From Marinobacter nanhaiticus D15-8W (GTDB lineage: Bacteria > Pseudomonadota > Gammaproteobacteria > Pseudomonadales > Oleiphilaceae), in assembly GCF_036511935.1 (NCBI RefSeq), contig NZ_AP028878.1, positions 2,852,001-2,916,000 on the forward strand: 64,000 bases of DNA, read 5' to 3'. This document shows positions 42,271 through 53,021 of this stretch, one piece after another. Position 1 is the stretch's first letter. Each line of letters opens with the position of its first letter. The notes under the pieces are model-generated. The model saw only the letters and a program-made list of their open reading frames with translations. It was not told where the DNA came from and searched no databases. Both the position numbers and the translations under genes were made by a program.

Positions 42271-43560
42271 TCAGGCGTTACTCAACAGTTCGCGAGCTTC
42301 GGAGACCGTAAAGAAAGAACCAAACACCAGGATACAGTCCTCCGGCTCCGCCTCAGCAAGCGCCTGCTCCAGCGCCTCGACCACGCTCGCCTCACGCCGG
42401 ACCACATCGTGGACCGGCAACAGGTCACGGGCCCGCTCCCACACGCCTCCTATGTCCAACCCTCGTGCAATCGACAATGGCGCCAGGTACCAGTCATCAA
42501 CGACTGGCTCCATCGCACGAAGCACACCAGCCGTATCCTTGTCCTGAAGGCAGGCGTAGACCGCCCTGACCCGGCCAGAGACACCGAGCCTCTCGATACG
42601 CGCGCGTAGCCACCGGGCGGCGTGAGGATTGTGACCTACATCGAGGATAACTCGCGGTGCCTCACCGAAAATTTCGAATCGGCCGGGAATTCGCACGTTT
42701 TCCAAAGCGGTTTCAATACGCTCATCGGCCTCATCAGGCTGCAGCAAACGGAAGGCCTGCACCGCAGCAGCGAGACTCTGTTCCGGCAGACAGGAGGCCG
42801 GCAACGCAAACGACCAGTGGCCGCCGGCATCCGTTACTACGCGAGCCCCTGCGCTGTTGGTTTCTATACGATACTGCTCACCAAGACGGTAACAATCAAC
42901 ACCTTGCGCTGAGACCTGTTGAAGCACGGAACGCGGTGGATCCAGATCAGCGTATATGGCCTTTTGGCCGTGACGAAGAATCCCGGCTTTTTCATAGCCG
43001 ATGGTATCACGGTCATTACCCAGCCAAGCCGTATGATCCAGGTCTACCGAAGTAATAATGGCAAGATCGGCATCTAGCACGTTGACCGCATCCAATCGGC
43101 CGCCAAGGCCGACTTCGAGGATCCAGTCGTCCAGTTCGGCACGCTGGAACAGGACAAAAGCCGCAAGCGTACCGAACTCGAAATAGGTGAGGCTAACCGA
43201 GCGGCGCGCCTCCTCAACAGTCTCGAAAGCCGCAACCAGGTCGTCGTCAGAGACGTCGACACCGTTGATCCTTACCCGCTCGTTATAGCGCTGCAGATGA
43301 GGCGACGTATAGGCGCCGACAGTACGATCACTTGCGCGCAGGAGCTGCTCCAGCGCGGCCACCGTAGTGCCCTTGCCATTGGTGCCGCCGATAGTGACCA
43401 CACGCGCCTTGGGCCGCACCGGGAACAGACGGCGCAGCACAACGAGCACACGGTCGAGACCCAGGTCGATTTCTTTGGGATGGAGAGCTTCGAGGTAATC
43501 GAGCCACTGGTCGACAGTGGCTCCGGACTCAGGCGCCTGTAGCATCGGGAGCTTGGACAT
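42271..43560 (-). CDS. folC: Bifunctional folylpolyglutamate / dihydrofolate synthase
   Basis: Adds glutamate to (dihydro)folate. 429 residues of the Mur-ligase type, with the ATP loop [30 protein letters not shown] and the C-terminal [13 protein letters not shown]. The start at ATG 43560 overlaps accD by 32 bp but has GAGGAGG directly abutting it; ATG 43545 is 15 bases from that site. Either may be used. Translation is evidently coupled to accD. Confidence 0.94.
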   Translation of the reverse strand: MSKLPMLQAPESGATVDQWLDYLEALHPKEIDLGLDRVLVVLRRLFPVRPKARVVTIGGTNGKGTTVAALEQLLRASDRTVGAYTSPHLQRYNERVRINGVDVSDDDLVAAFETVEEARRSVSLTYFEFGTLAAFVLFQRAELDDWILEVGLGGRLDAVNVLDADLAIITSVDLDHTAWLGNDRDTIGYEKAGILRHGQKAIYADLDPPRSVLQQVSAQGVDCYRLGEQYRIETNSAGARVVTDAGGHWSFALPASCLPEQSLAAAVQAFRLLQPDEADERIETALENVRIPGRFEIFGEAPRVILDVGHNPHAARWLRARIERLGVSGRVRAVYACLQDKDTAGVLRAMEPVVDDWYLAPLSIARGLDIGGVWERARDLLPVHDVVRREASVVEALEQALAEAEPEDCILVFGSFFTVSEARELLSNA

Positions 43561-44464
43561 CCTCCTCGCTTTCGGAATCCAGCTCGATGGCCGCTTCCGG
43601 CTGCGGCGGTTCCTGACCGGTGAACTTGGCCAGGAGAGAGGCTGTGCGGTAGCGCATGTCGTGGCGGTGGACGATCATGTCGATGGCGCCATGCTCCAGC
43701 AGGAACTCCGAACGCTGGAACCCTTCCGGCAGCTTTTCACGCACGGTCTGTTCGATAACCCGCGGGCCTGCGAAGCCAATCAGGGCGTAAGGTTCGGCAA
43801 GGTTGAGATCCCCCAGCATCGCCAGGCTGGCCGACACGCCCCCGAAGACCGGATCCGTCAGCACCGAAATAAATGGAACACCTTCCTGCTTCATACGCTC
43901 CAGGGCTGCAGCGGTCTTGGCCATCTGCATCAGTGACAGGATCGCCTCCTGCATGCGGGCACCGCCACTGGCAGAGAAGCAGACCAGCGGAATGCGCTCT
44001 TCCAGGGCGACGTTGACGGCGCGAACGAACTTTTCGCCGACGACCTGCCCCATGGAACCACCGAGGAAATTGAACTCAAAGGCGCAGACCACCAAAGGCA
44101 GGCCAAGGGTACGCCCACGCATCACCACCAACGCATCTTTTTCGCCGGTCGCCTTCTGGTTTTGGCTGAGTCGATCCTTGTAACGCTTGCTATCCTTGAA
44201 CTTCAGGCGATCCCAGGGTTCGAGTTCGTTGCCGATTTCCTCTCGCCCGTCGGCATCGAGATAGATATCCAGCCTGCGGCGCGCGGTGACCCGGAGGTGG
44301 TGGGAACACTTTGGGCAGACATCAAGGTTCTTGTCCAGTTCTGGCTTGTAGAGAAACGCACCGCACTTCGGGCATTTCTTCCACAGTCCTTCCGGCACAC
44401 TGGTGCGTTGCTTGGAATCCGAGCGAATCATGCTCGGCATGATCTTGTCCAGCCAGTTGCTCAT
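43529..44464 (-). CDS. accD: Acetyl-CoA carboxylase carboxyltransferase subunit beta
   Basis: Transfers the carboxyl group from biotin to acetyl-CoA to make malonyl-CoA, in complex with AccA. 311 residues. N-terminal C4 zinc ribbon with C31, C34, C50 and C53 ([10 protein letters not shown] ... DVCPKC), then the crotonase-like core ([43 protein letters not shown]). An acidic tail of about 20 residues overlaps the folC start. Confidence 0.97.
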   Translation of the reverse strand: MSNWLDKIMPSMIRSDSKQRTSVPEGLWKKCPKCGAFLYKPELDKNLDVCPKCSHHLRVTARRRLDIYLDADGREEIGNELEPWDRLKFKDSKRYKDRLSQNQKATGEKDALVVMRGRTLGLPLVVCAFEFNFLGGSMGQVVGEKFVRAVNVALEERIPLVCFSASGGARMQEAILSLMQMAKTAAALERMKQEGVPFISVLTDPVFGGVSASLAMLGDLNLAEPYALIGFAGPRVIEQTVREKLPEGFQRSEFLLEHGAIDMIVHRHDMRYRTASLLAKFTGQEPPQPEAAIELDSESEEDVQAPDATGA

Positions 44465-44510
44465 GATGTCATCCTATTCATATGTTTCTGCTGGCGCGGA
44501 TGGACAGGCG

Positions 44511-45323
44511 TCAGGAGGCCAGTTCGTCCAGGGCTTCGCGCATCGGCCGCAGGAGGTTGGCGAGCGCGGTCTTCAGCGCTTCGATATCCTCCTGATTTTT
44601 GGCAATTGTATCGACCAGGACGCTGCCCACAATTACACCATCGGATACCCGACCTACAGCAGCGGCAGTTTCCGCGTCCCGGATACCGAACCCCACACCG
44701 ACCGGCAATGCAGTCAGCGAATGAATGCGGCTTACCTTCTCGGCCACATCGTCGACATCGATACGGGCTGCCCCAGTCACACCCTTGAATGAAACATAGT
44801 AGACATAGCCGGAACTGTGGCCACTGATTGCTCGAATCCGTTCTTCGGTTGTCGTCGGTGCCAACAGGAAAATGGCGTCCAGTCCGCGCTCGGAGAACAG
44901 GGGCGCCACGTCTTCGGCCTCTTCTGGCGGCAGGTCAACGGTCAACACACCATCGACACCGGCAGCCTTGGCCGCATCGGCAAATGCCGTATAACCCATG
45001 GCTTCGACGGGATTGAGGTAGCCCATCAGCACTACCGGTGTTTCGCTGTCGGAGGCGCGGAAGGCTTCGACCATCTTCAGCACCTGTCGCAGGGAGGTAC
45101 CGTGCTTCAGGGAACGCTCACAGGCCAGCGCAATGACCGGGCCGTCCGCCATGGGATCGGAGAAGGGAACGCCCAGCTCGATGATGTCCGCCCCGGCGTC
45201 CACCAGGGTATGCATCAGGTCAACAGTGACATCCGGATGCGGATCGCCTGCGGTGATGTACGGGATCAGCGCCTTGCGTCCCTGCCCTTTCAATCGTTTC
45301 AGTACAGTCTCAATACGGCTCAT
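44511..45323 (-). CDS. trpA: Tryptophan synthase alpha subunit
   Basis: Cleaves indole-3-glycerol phosphate to indole and passes indole to TrpB. 270 residues with catalytic Glu49 and Asp60 ([16 protein letters not shown]), matching E. coli numbering, and the phosphate-binding [13 protein letters not shown] region. Third of the trpF-trpB-trpA set, 17 bp after trpB and 46 bp before accD. Confidence 0.97.
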   Translation of the reverse strand: MSRIETVLKRLKGQGRKALIPYITAGDPHPDVTVDLMHTLVDAGADIIELGVPFSDPMADGPVIALACERSLKHGTSLRQVLKMVEAFRASDSETPVVLMGYLNPVEAMGYTAFADAAKAAGVDGVLTVDLPPEEAEDVAPLFSERGLDAIFLLAPTTTEERIRAISGHSSGYVYYVSFKGVTGAARIDVDDVAEKVSRIHSLTALPVGVGFGIRDAETAAAVGRVSDGVIVGSVLVDTIAKNQEDIEALKTALANLLRPMREALDELAS

Positions 45324-45340
45324 GCGATGTCCCGACCCCG

Positions 45341-46561
45341 TTAAACCTCAATGCCATCAAGCTTGGCGATGGTATGAATATCCTTGTCGCCGCGGCCAGA
45401 CACGTTAATCACGACGATCTTGTCCTTATCCATGGTCGCGGCAAGCTTGGTGGCATAGGCCACCGCGTGTGCAGACTCCAGAGCCGGCATAATGCCCTCG
45501 ACACGCGTCAGCCGACGGAAACCAGCCAGCGCCTCGTCATCGGTCACGGCAACATACTTGGCGCGGCCGATATCCTTGAGCCAGCTGTGCTCGGGCCCTA
45601 CACCCGGGTAATCGAGGCCGGCACTGACTGAATGGGTGCCAGAAATCTGGCCGTTCTCGTCTTCCATCAGATAGGTCCGGTTACCATGGAGTACACCGGG
45701 ACGACCCGCCGATAGCGGGGCGGCATGCTGACCGCTGTCCAGGCCCAGACCACCCGCCTCTACCCCATACATCTCAACCGACTCGTCAGTCAGGAATGGA
45801 TAGAACATACCGATGGCGTTGGAGCCACCGCCAACGCAAGCCACCAGCGCATCCGGAAGCCTGCCGGTCTTATCGAGGCATTGGGCGCGGGTCTCGCGGC
45901 CGATAACGGCCTGGAAATCGCGCACGAGTAACGGATAAGGGTGCGGGCCGGCAACCGTGCCAATAATGTAGAACGTATCGTCTACATTAGTCACCCAGTC
46001 GCGCATGGCGTCGTTCATCGCATCCTTGAGGGTACGCGTCCCGCTTTCCACCGGGTGCACTTCGGCGCCCAACAGTTTCATCCGGTAGACGTTAAGCGAC
46101 TGGCGCTGAACATCTTCGGCACCCATGAACACATGACACTCAAGCCCCAAGCGCGCGCAGACGGTTGCCGTAGCCACCCCATGCTGGCCCGCACCAGTCT
46201 CGGCGATAACACGCTTCTTGCCCAGGAAACTGGCCAGCAAAGCCTGACCAATGGTGTTATTCACCTTATGGGCGCCCGTGTGGTTGAGGTCTTCGCGCTT
46301 AAGCCAGATCTGGGCTCCGCCGGTTTCGCGGGTCAGGCGCTCTGCGAAATAAAGGGGGCTTGGGCGCCCGACGTAATCGGCCAGCTCCTTATCGAACTGC
46401 GCCTGGAATTCCGGATCGTCCCGCAACTGGAAGTACTGTTTTTCCAGGTGCATCAGCGAATCCATAAGGGTTTCCGACACAAAGCGTCCGCCGTAGGCAC
46501 CAAAATGGCCACGACTGTCGGGTAATGAACGGAGCATTTCTTCAGTCAGCTTAACCGACAC
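45341..46561 (-). CDS. trpB: Tryptophan synthase beta subunit
   Basis: PLP enzyme joining indole and serine. 406 residues; PLP lysine K99 in [19 protein letters not shown], and the phosphate loop [12 protein letters not shown]. Its ATG lies inside the 3' end of trpF (11-bp overlap), showing coupling. In P. aeruginosa trpBA is elsewhere under TrpI; here it follows the arrangement of most other gammaproteobacteria with trpF. Confidence 0.97.
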   Translation of the reverse strand: MSVKLTEEMLRSLPDSRGHFGAYGGRFVSETLMDSLMHLEKQYFQLRDDPEFQAQFDKELADYVGRPSPLYFAERLTRETGGAQIWLKREDLNHTGAHKVNNTIGQALLASFLGKKRVIAETGAGQHGVATATVCARLGLECHVFMGAEDVQRQSLNVYRMKLLGAEVHPVESGTRTLKDAMNDAMRDWVTNVDDTFYIIGTVAGPHPYPLLVRDFQAVIGRETRAQCLDKTGRLPDALVACVGGGSNAIGMFYPFLTDESVEMYGVEAGGLGLDSGQHAAPLSAGRPGVLHGNRTYLMEDENGQISGTHSVSAGLDYPGVGPEHSWLKDIGRAKYVAVTDDEALAGFRRLTRVEGIMPALESAHAVAYATKLAATMDKDKIVVINVSGRGDKDIHTIAKLDGIEV

Positions 46562-47171
46562 GGTTCACCTCTTTGATAAATTCGATGATGCGGGACGCGT
46601 CCTTGATTCCCTTGTCGAGTTCTACGCCACCACTCACATCCACGGCCCAGGGCCTGACGGCCGCTAAGGCGGAGGCTACGTTAGCAGAGTTGAGACCACC
46701 GGCCAATATGAGTGGCCGGGGGCGCTCTTTGGGGATCAGCGACCAGTCGAAGATTTGTCCGGTTCCCCCATATTTCCGAGGATCGTAAGCATCGACCAAC
46801 AGGCCGGCCGCGCGTGGATACTCCCGAAATGCAGCGGGAACGTCATCCATATCCCGCACGCGGACCGCCTTGATCCAACGATGGGCGAACTGGTCGCAAA
46901 AGGTTTGCGGCTCATCGCCGTGGAACTGGAGCAGGCTGACACCGACTTTCTCTATTACCGTACGGACCAATTCAGGATCCGGGTTAACGAACAAACCGAC
47001 CGTCTCTACGAAGGGTGGCAACGAACGAACGATCCCCGCTGCGGTTTCGATATCAACCGCACGTGGGCTTGGGGGATAGAACACAAACCCGATTGCGTCC
47101 GCCCCAGCCTCGACGGCTTGAAGAGCGTCCTCGAGACGCGTGATACCGCAGATCTTTACTCGGGTTCTCAT
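46551..47171 (-). CDS. trpF: Phosphoribosylanthranilate isomerase
   Basis: (Beta/alpha)8 isomerase of tryptophan synthesis, 206 residues, with [11 protein letters not shown] (catalytic Cys), LLQFHGDE and [11 protein letters not shown], and the C-terminal VDVSGGVE. The start was set at ATG 47171 (MRTRVKICG); a GTG at 47177 is in frame but unusual. The gap to truA is only 34 bp, so truA-trpF-trpB-trpA-accD-folC look like one transcription unit. Confidence 0.95.
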   Translation of the reverse strand: MRTRVKICGITRLEDALQAVEAGADAIGFVFYPPSPRAVDIETAAGIVRSLPPFVETVGLFVNPDPELVRTVIEKVGVSLLQFHGDEPQTFCDQFAHRWIKAVRVRDMDDVPAAFREYPRAAGLLVDAYDPRKYGGTGQIFDWSLIPKERPRPLILAGGLNSANVASALAAVRPWAVDVSGGVELDKGIKDASRIIEFIKEVNRVG

Positions 47172-47205
47172 GAGCACATTCCCGGAATTCGGGCTTTCAT
47201 AGCTG

Positions 47206-48114
47206 CTAATCCTTCGCTTTCCTGAAGACCGGGCCCCGGACCAGCGCCTGCTGATCCGGCGTAAACCAGGGCTGCATGAATTCCGGCCCTGGCGCTTCTT
47301 CCGGTATTCCCGAACCTTCGGGATAGGTCACGTTCACCAGGTAAAGGCCCTGGGGCGGAGCTGTAATGTCTGCCCGACGACGATCCCGCTCTTTCAGTAT
47401 CTCATGAATCCAGCTCTCCGGCTGTTTGCCGTTCCCGACCGCCATCAGGGCTCCGGCAATATTGCGCACCATGTGATGCAGGAAAGCGTTGGCCTGGATA
47501 TCGATCACCACGAAATCCCGGTGACGGCTGACACTAACAAAGTGGACGTTGCGGTTAGGTGTTTTCGACTGACAGCCTGCAGCACGGAATGACGTGAAAT
47601 CATGCTCCCCAACCAACGCCTGCGCCGCGCGATGCATTCGATCGGCGTCGAGTGGCCGGAATGTCCAGGCGACCTGATTCCTGAGTATGCCGGGCCGCAC
47701 GGGGTGATTGAAGATCACATACCGGTAGCGACGACTGACAGCGGAAAAGCGGGCGTGGAAGTCGTCATGCACCTGGCCTACCCAGCGAACTCCGATATCG
47801 AACGGCAGCGCCGTGTTGATTCCCATGACCCAGGATCGAAAACTGCGCTTGACCGACGCATGGAAGTGGACAATCTGCGACGATGCATGGACACCGGCAT
47901 CGGTTCTGCCGGCACAGACAAGATCCACTTCGTGGTCGGCCACCTTGGCGACCGCCTTCTGAAGCTCTCCCTGTACCGACCGAACACCGGTTTTCTGCAT
48001 CTGCCAACCATGGAAGTCGGCCCCATCATACTCGAACAACAGGGCTATACGGCCCTCGCCAATCAGCACATCCTGATTGAATTCGTTAAACGTCGGCGGC
48101 AGGTTAGATAGCAA
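47206..48114 (-). CDS. truA: tRNA pseudouridine(38-40) synthase TruA
   Basis: Converts U38-U40 in the anticodon stem to pseudouridine. The family motif [11 protein letters not shown] holds the catalytic Asp (residue 72 in the frame given), with later RRYRYVIFN and [13 protein letters not shown] blocks. The frame start is TTG 48114; a GTG at 48069 would put the Asp at 57, closer to the usual ~60. No start has a convincing ribosome site, so the first 15 residues are uncertain. A C-terminal extension (about 30 residues) follows the core. Confidence 0.93.
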   Translation of the reverse strand: MLSNLPPTFNEFNQDVLIGEGRIALLFEYDGADFHGWQMQKTGVRSVQGELQKAVAKVADHEVDLVCAGRTDAGVHASSQIVHFHASVKRSFRSWVMGINTALPFDIGVRWVGQVHDDFHARFSAVSRRYRYVIFNHPVRPGILRNQVAWTFRPLDADRMHRAAQALVGEHDFTSFRAAGCQSKTPNRNVHFVSVSRHRDFVVIDIQANAFLHHMVRNIAGALMAVGNGKQPESWIHEILKERDRRRADITAPPQGLYLVNVTYPEGSGIPEEAPGPEFMQPWFTPDQQALVRGPVFRKAKD

Positions 48115-48150
48115 AGTCGGTCGATCCGCTCAGTAAAGACTTTAAACGAA

Positions 48151-48180
48151 AACGCCGGGAGTGCTGACACCCCCGGCGTT
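48151..48180 (-). terminator. Terminator of fimV
   Basis: Stem AACGCCGGG / CCCGGCGTT with an inner GTG/CAC extension. Read on the minus strand it is followed by TTCGTTTAAAG. It lies 45-74 bases beyond the fimV stop and before truA. Confidence 0.75.
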
Positions 48181-48224
48181 GAGAAGGAGGCCCGTAACTT
48201 CAAAGGGCCCAGTATTATAGCGGA

Positions 48225-51200
48225 TCAAGCGAGGTTTTTAAGCAACCCTTGCGCTTCCGACTTCTGGTCATCGCTACCTTCGATAGCGACTTCTTCCAGG
48301 ATGTCGCGCGCACCATCAGCGTCGCCCATCTCGATGTAGGCTCTGGCAAGGTCAAGCTTGGTCGCCGCCTCGTCGGTGCCGGAGAGGAAATCGAAGTCGT
48401 CTTCGTCATCCAGTGCCGTTTCATCAAATTCTGCGACAGACGGGCGCTTCTCCTTGGGTTTCTCCACTTCGCTGGCCTCCTGCGCTTCGACTGATTCCTC
48501 CGCCGTCGGAATATCCTCGTCGTCAGCGGACTGAAGCGGATCTTCCAGCCCAAGCTCCTCGTCGAGCTCAGGAATCTCATCATCGGAATCCGCTTTTTTG
48601 GACGAGGTATCGGAAACCTCTTCCATCAATGCAAGATCCTCGTCAGAGACGTCCAACTCAAGCTCGTCGAGCGTGTCGGTTTCCGACTCCGAGGGCTCGT
48701 TTTCGTCTTCCGTCTCGCTGGCCACTTTCTCAAGCTCCGCATCCAGGTCATCCAGGAAGGATTCGTCCAGGACACCCGCATCGTCGGTGGCCAGTTCAGG
48801 GTCCTCTTCCAGCGGCGGCAGTTCATCGTCGCTGGTTGCGCGATCTTCCGCGGGCGCGGACTCACTCCTGCCGGTTTCGTCTTCCAGGAAGGCGTCGTCC
48901 AACTCAAGGGAACCGAAATCATCTTCGCTCAGCTCGGAGGGCTCAGCGTCCGCTTCGGGCTTTTCTTCATAATCGAAACTGATATCCAGCTCTTCCGACT
49001 CCGTGGCAGACTCCAGATCTTCAATCTGGGTCTCCGGCTGATCAGCGCTGTCCCTGGATTCGATGCTCTCTTCATCCAGGTTCAGGTCAGAGATGTCGTA
49101 TTCGATCGGTGCATCTGCGTCCTTTTCTTTGGTGCCACCCAGATCTTCCTGTTCCAGCGGCTCTTCATCGAGCTCAAGGTCATCCAGACCGAAATCATCG
49201 GCGGCTTCCTCAGTCTTGGCGGACTCGCTGGACTGGCCGAAAAAATCTTCGTCTTCCTTATCGGCGGACTCCGCATCGAGGTTCGCAAAGGTCTGATCGA
49301 AAGATCCGGTTTCTGCCGACGACGTGGAGCGAAGCTGTGACTCCAGATCGTCGATACTGGGCATGGATTCAGCTTCTTCCAAACGCTCGCGCAACACCTG
49401 GGCTTCAACCATGGCTGCTTCATCGTCGAGCGCTTCAAGTTCATCGTATTGCTTTTCGAATGCGCCGCGGTCCTGACTGTCAGCGTAGACGGCCAATAGC
49501 TTCAGGCGCAGGTCGGTACGGCTCGGCTCTCGGGAAATCGCTGATTCCAGGGTTTCCGCAGCCTGATCGTGACGACCATAGGCAATATAAGCATCCGCTT
49601 CCGCCAAAGCGTCCTTGTCTTCGTCGCCGTGCTCATCGCCTTCACCGCCCAGATCGATCGTGTCATCACCATAGTCTGATTCGGCGTTGAGCTGGTCGTA
49701 GAACTCTTTCTCACGATTGGCGTTGCGACGGGCAAGCAAACCAAGCAACAACAGCACGAGAATACCGATACCACCCGCAACGAGCTGGTACAGCCGATTA
49801 TTCTTGAGCTCTTCGAGCAGATTGCCAAAAAAACCTCTGTCCACTGTCGGCTGGACGGGCTCCGTCTGTTGCGCTGGCTCTGCCTCCACCGATTGCTGCG
49901 CCGGAGCCTGTTGCGCCATTGCTGGCTCGTTCTGCTCCTGCTCGTTGGGGGCGGCCTGACCTGCTGTCTCAGGCGTAGATTCGCCGTCGACCGGGGTCTG
50001 GCCTGATTCTTCAAGACCGGTGACTGCGTTGGATCCGGTCTCCGAACCGTCTTCTACAGCGTCTACACCAAACTCCTCAGCAGGCGCCACCTCGCCAGTG
50101 TCGGATTGCTCACCCTGACCTGCTTCCGGAGCGGCGGCGCCTTCCATTCCAGCAGAGCCATCTGTAGCTGCTTCGTCTGCTGCGGCGTCATTACCGGTAG
50201 CGGCGCCGCCGACCGCTGAAGGGTCGCTCTCGTTGCCGGGTAATGGCTGATCCGCGCCCTCACCCTGCTCTGCCGCTTGGCCGGCTTCAGCCTGGAGTTC
50301 AGCTAGCTGGGAGTTTTTAAGCTCGACCAGGCGCTGCATGGTCGCCAGCTGGGCTTGCAGATCTTCGACACGGGAGTTCAGTTCTTCGTTCTCTCGGCGA
50401 GTCTTGTCCAACTGCTCCATGACAACTGCCGTACTGCCCTCTGCACCGCCTTCGACACCGTCAGCACCGCCCGAAGATGCGCCGTCTTCCGGGCTGGTGG
50501 AGTCGTTGCCTGCAACCAGACGCAGCTCGTCCTGCGGCGCCTGCTCACCTTGCTGGACGACCGTCGGCTGCTGGCCCGTCGCATCCACTGCCGGCGTCGG
50601 CGTCTGGAGCGCGCGGTTCTGGACGGTCACTTCCTGGCTGGCCTGATTCGGTGTGCGGGAAGCGATCTGCTCTTCAGTCGGAACTCGCAACACTTGGCCG
50701 CGCTTGAGGCGGTTGATGTTGTTATCCATGAAGGCGTTGGGATTCAGGTCCTGCAGCGCCAGCATCACTTGCTGCGGTGTATAGCTCTCGTCAGGACGAA
50801 CCTGCAATGCTATACCCCAAAGGGTATCCGATGGTCCGGTTGGACCGAAGGTACCGCCAACCTGGCTCGCCCCTGCCTGTGCAGTCGAGCGTGACGAAGT
50901 TCCGCCTTCCGCGGACTGGGTCCGCTGCGTGGCGGGAGCAGCGGTCTGGGAGCGCGACGTCGACGGCGCCTGGACCGGAGCTGCATCGTCGCGTTCGGCG
51001 GCATATACCGGCGGGTCGAGCAGCATCGAGTACTCGCGCAGGAGTTTGCCGCTGGGCCACGTCACTTCCAGCAGGAAGTTCAGGTAAGGCTCGCGTACCG
51101 GCTGACGCGTCGTGACGTTGATCACGAGTTGGCCATTGGGCGCGGTGGTTACCTCGAACTGAAGATTGGTAAGGAAAAAGTCACGACTGATGCCAACCCG

Positions 51201-51401
51201 CTCGAAAACCGCCGGTGGCGCCAAATTGACATAAACCTCGTTAGGACTTACCCCGCCGGTGTTGCGTAGTGCAATATCTGCATCGAGGGGTTCGTTGAGA
51301 TAGGACTGAAGTTCAACTTCGCCGAGCCCGAGCGCGTTCGCGACGCTTGAGCCGAGCCCTCCCACCAGAGCCAGCGCAACCGCAAGTTTGCGTACCTTCA
51401 T
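48225..51401 (-). CDS. fimV: Pilus assembly / polar hub protein FimV
   Basis: Inner-membrane protein that organises the cell pole, type IV pili and twitching in Pseudomonas. 1058 residues: signal peptide (LAVALALVGGLGSSVANA), FimV N-terminal beta-rich region, a LysM peptidoglycan-binding motif (SDTLWGIALQVRPDESYTPQ), a coiled coil (KTRRENEELNSRVEDLQAQL), a Glu/Gln/Pro-rich stretch, one membrane helix (about 537-557), then a very acidic cytoplasmic half with TPR-like repeats and the conserved FimV C-terminal module (TKLDLARAYIEMGDADGARD). AAGGA lies before ATG 51401. Works with FimL (this window) in Pseudomonas. Confidence 0.94.
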   Translation of the reverse strand: MKVRKLAVALALVGGLGSSVANALGLGEVELQSYLNEPLDADIALRNTGGVSPNEVYVNLAPPAVFERVGISRDFFLTNLQFEVTTAPNGQLVINVTTRQPVREPYLNFLLEVTWPSGKLLREYSMLLDPPVYAAERDDAAPVQAPSTSRSQTAAPATQRTQSAEGGTSSRSTAQAGASQVGGTFGPTGPSDTLWGIALQVRPDESYTPQQVMLALQDLNPNAFMDNNINRLKRGQVLRVPTEEQIASRTPNQASQEVTVQNRALQTPTPAVDATGQQPTVVQQGEQAPQDELRLVAGNDSTSPEDGASSGGADGVEGGAEGSTAVVMEQLDKTRRENEELNSRVEDLQAQLATMQRLVELKNSQLAELQAEAGQAAEQGEGADQPLPGNESDPSAVGGAATGNDAAADEAATDGSAGMEGAAAPEAGQGEQSDTGEVAPAEEFGVDAVEDGSETGSNAVTGLEESGQTPVDGESTPETAGQAAPNEQEQNEPAMAQQAPAQQSVEAEPAQQTEPVQPTVDRGFFGNLLEELKNNRLYQLVAGGIGILVLLLLGLLARRNANREKEFYDQLNAESDYGDDTIDLGGEGDEHGDEDKDALAEADAYIAYGRHDQAAETLESAISREPSRTDLRLKLLAVYADSQDRGAFEKQYDELEALDDEAAMVEAQVLRERLEEAESMPSIDDLESQLRSTSSAETGSFDQTFANLDAESADKEDEDFFGQSSESAKTEEAADDFGLDDLELDEEPLEQEDLGGTKEKDADAPIEYDISDLNLDEESIESRDSADQPETQIEDLESATESEELDISFDYEEKPEADAEPSELSEDDFGSLELDDAFLEDETGRSESAPAEDRATSDDELPPLEEDPELATDDAGVLDESFLDDLDAELEKVASETEDENEPSESETDTLDELELDVSDEDLALMEEVSDTSSKKADSDDEIPELDEELGLEDPLQSADDEDIPTAEESVEAQEASEVEKPKEKRPSVAEFDETALDDEDDFDFLSGTDEAATKLDLARAYIEMGDADGARDILEEVAIEGSDDQKSEAQGLLKNLA

Positions 51402-51509
51402 GCTTTTTCCTTACCAGTCTCCGTTATTCGTTACTGCCGTCTTTACTTCAGACTCGGACGAGGTTGGATGACTTCCGTCTTTCGATATTTATTCTTATTG
51501 GCAAATCTG

Positions 51510-51539
51510 ATTTTAATGTTGCGAAAGTATTGTTGATAA
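51510..51539 (-). promoter_or_regulatory. Predicted sigma-70 promoter of fimV
   Basis: On the minus strand: TTATCA (51539-51534), 18-bp spacer, TAAAAT (51515-51510). The -10 matches 5 of 6 and the -35 4 of 6. It predicts a leader of about 100 bases. Confidence 0.45.
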
Positions 51540-51554
51540 AGCCCGCTTTATCAA
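51533..51554. promoter_or_regulatory. Perfect dyad at the fimV -35
   Basis: TTGATAAAGC, two bases CC, then GCTTTATCAA: a 10-bp perfect inverted repeat in AT-rich DNA. It covers the predicted fimV -35, which suits an operator. There is no T-run on either side, so it is not a terminator. The binding protein is unknown. Confidence 0.5.
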
Positions 51555-51682
51555 TCAATCAGAGATATTGTTTGTAATTGTTGTTAAACAAATGTTGGGA
51601 AGACCCTGTATCTGCTGACGAAATACCGTCACAAACTTTCAAAAATACGACGTTTTAGGCGATACATCCTGCCTGAAAACAA

Positions 51683-51716
51683 CAGGGGCGAAAGCCTAAT
51701 CCAGCTTTCGCCCCTG
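51683..51716 (-). terminator. Terminator of asd
   Basis: Perfect 13-bp stem CAGGGGCGAAAGC / GCTTTCGCCCCTG with an 8-base loop; on the minus strand it is followed by TTGTTTTC. It lies 54-87 bases beyond the asd stop. Confidence 0.82.
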
Positions 51717-51730
51717 ACACAAGCCTTTAA

Positions 51731-51763
51731 AACCGGACACCGTTGGCATTTCCAGGTCCGGTT
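51731..51763 (-). terminator. Second hairpin after asd
   Basis: AACCGGAC / GTCCGGTT with a 17-base loop, flanked by TTTAA, starting 7 bases after the asd stop. Probably a weaker first terminator or mRNA-stabilising hairpin. Confidence 0.45.
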
Positions 51764-51769
51764 AAAGGG

Positions 51770-52885
51770 TCATTTCTCCTGCAGGATACGCAGCATGCGA
51801 CGCAGCGGCTCCGCGGCGCCCCATAGCAACTGGTCTCCCACGGTAAACGCGGAGATATACTCCGGCCCCATCGCCAGCTTGCGGATTCGCCCGATGGGCA
51901 CACTCAACGTACCCGTAACCCTGGCTGGAGACAATTCCTGGATGCTGGCGTCGCGGTCATTGGGAATGACCTTGACCCAATCGTTGGCCTCAGCCAGCAA
52001 CGACTCGATCTCATCGACCGGTAGATCCTTGCGCAGCTTGATGGTTAGCGCCTGGCTATGACTTCGCATGGCGCCGATACGGACACAGATCCCGTCGATG
52101 GGGATCGGATTGTCGCTGCGACCCAGGATCTTGTTGGTCTCGCTCTGGGCTTTCCACTCTTCCTTGCTCTGCCCGTTATCCATCTGCTTATCGATGTACG
52201 GGATCAGGCTGCCCGCCAGTGGCACACCGAAATGCTCCACCGGGAAGCTGCCGTCACGCATGGTTTCGGTCACCTTGCGATCGATCTCGAGAATAGCGGA
52301 GCCCGGATTATCCAACAGTTCGGCTACGCTGCCGCGAAGCCCACCCATCTGCTCGAGCAGCTCACGCATATTCTGCGCGCCTGCACCAGATGCGGCCTGA
52401 TAAGTCATTGGGCTGACCCACTCGATCAGGTCTTTCTCGAGCAGGCCACCGAGCGCCAGCATCATCAGACTCACGGTGCAGTTACCACCGATATAATCCT
52501 TGACGCCACGATCAAGCGCATCGTCGATAACCTTGCGGTTGACCGGGTCGAGCACGATCACAGAGTGGTCAGCCATTCGCAGCGCAGAGGCCGCATCGAT
52601 CCAGTAGCCTTCCCAGCCACTTCCACGCAGCGGACCAAACACCTTGTTGGTGTAATCACCACCCTGGCAGGTGACGATAACGTCCATTTCCCGGAGCGCG
52701 TCCAGGTCGAATGCATCCTTCAGGGCCGGTACGCCGGATTTGCCTACGTCGGGCGCCGCCTGGCCTGCCTGGGATGTGGAGAAAAAGACCGGATCGATGT
52801 CCGCGAAGTCGTTTTCTTCCTGCATACGCTGCATGAGGACGGATCCCACCATGCCGCGCCAACCAATAAGTCCAACTCGCTTCAT
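51770..52885 (-). CDS. asd: Aspartate-semialdehyde dehydrogenase
   Basis: Makes L-aspartate-4-semialdehyde, the branch point for Lys, Thr, Met and diaminopimelate. 371 residues, long gammaproteobacterial type: NADP site [10 protein letters not shown], catalytic Cys136 in [10 protein letters not shown], and His in [11 protein letters not shown]. The start was set at ATG 52885 (MKRVGLIGW); 12 upstream codons are not conserved-looking. It is downstream of leuB, an order shared with Pseudomonas, with a 136-bp gap. The usg paralogue found after asd in Pseudomonas is absent. Confidence 0.96.
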   Translation of the reverse strand: MKRVGLIGWRGMVGSVLMQRMQEENDFADIDPVFFSTSQAGQAAPDVGKSGVPALKDAFDLDALREMDVIVTCQGGDYTNKVFGPLRGSGWEGYWIDAASALRMADHSVIVLDPVNRKVIDDALDRGVKDYIGGNCTVSLMMLALGGLLEKDLIEWVSPMTYQAASGAGAQNMRELLEQMGGLRGSVAELLDNPGSAILEIDRKVTETMRDGSFPVEHFGVPLAGSLIPYIDKQMDNGQSKEEWKAQSETNKILGRSDNPIPIDGICVRIGAMRSHSQALTIKLRKDLPVDEIESLLAEANDWVKVIPNDRDASIQELSPARVTGTLSVPIGRIRKLAMGPEYISAFTVGDQLLWGAAEPLRRMLRILQEK

Positions 52886-53021
52886 GTGCGACTCTTGAAC
52901 CTCGTTTTGTGCCGGCCCCAATCCCCTTTCGCCGGGACGGGACCGGATGAATGATCCTGCGATGACGGCATCCTGTCATCGTCAGGTCTCGATGTCCGAT
53001 TCGGAAGTATCCAGGAACTCC

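Larger units (their letters stand above)
51402..51769. other. 368-bp intergenic region between asd and fimV
   Basis: AT-rich for this genome. It holds the predicted fimV promoter (51510-51539), a perfect 10-bp dyad overlapping its -35 (51533-51554) and two hairpins that end asd transcription (51683-51716, 51731-51763). The ~100 bases before fimV form its leader. No gene is supported; the plus-strand frame at 51347-51577 is not credible. Confidence 0.65.

Noticed and set aside
44162..44788. 208-codon plus-strand frame across accD and trpA ends
   Set aside because: Antisense to two core genes and low-complexity Arg/Pro/His content.
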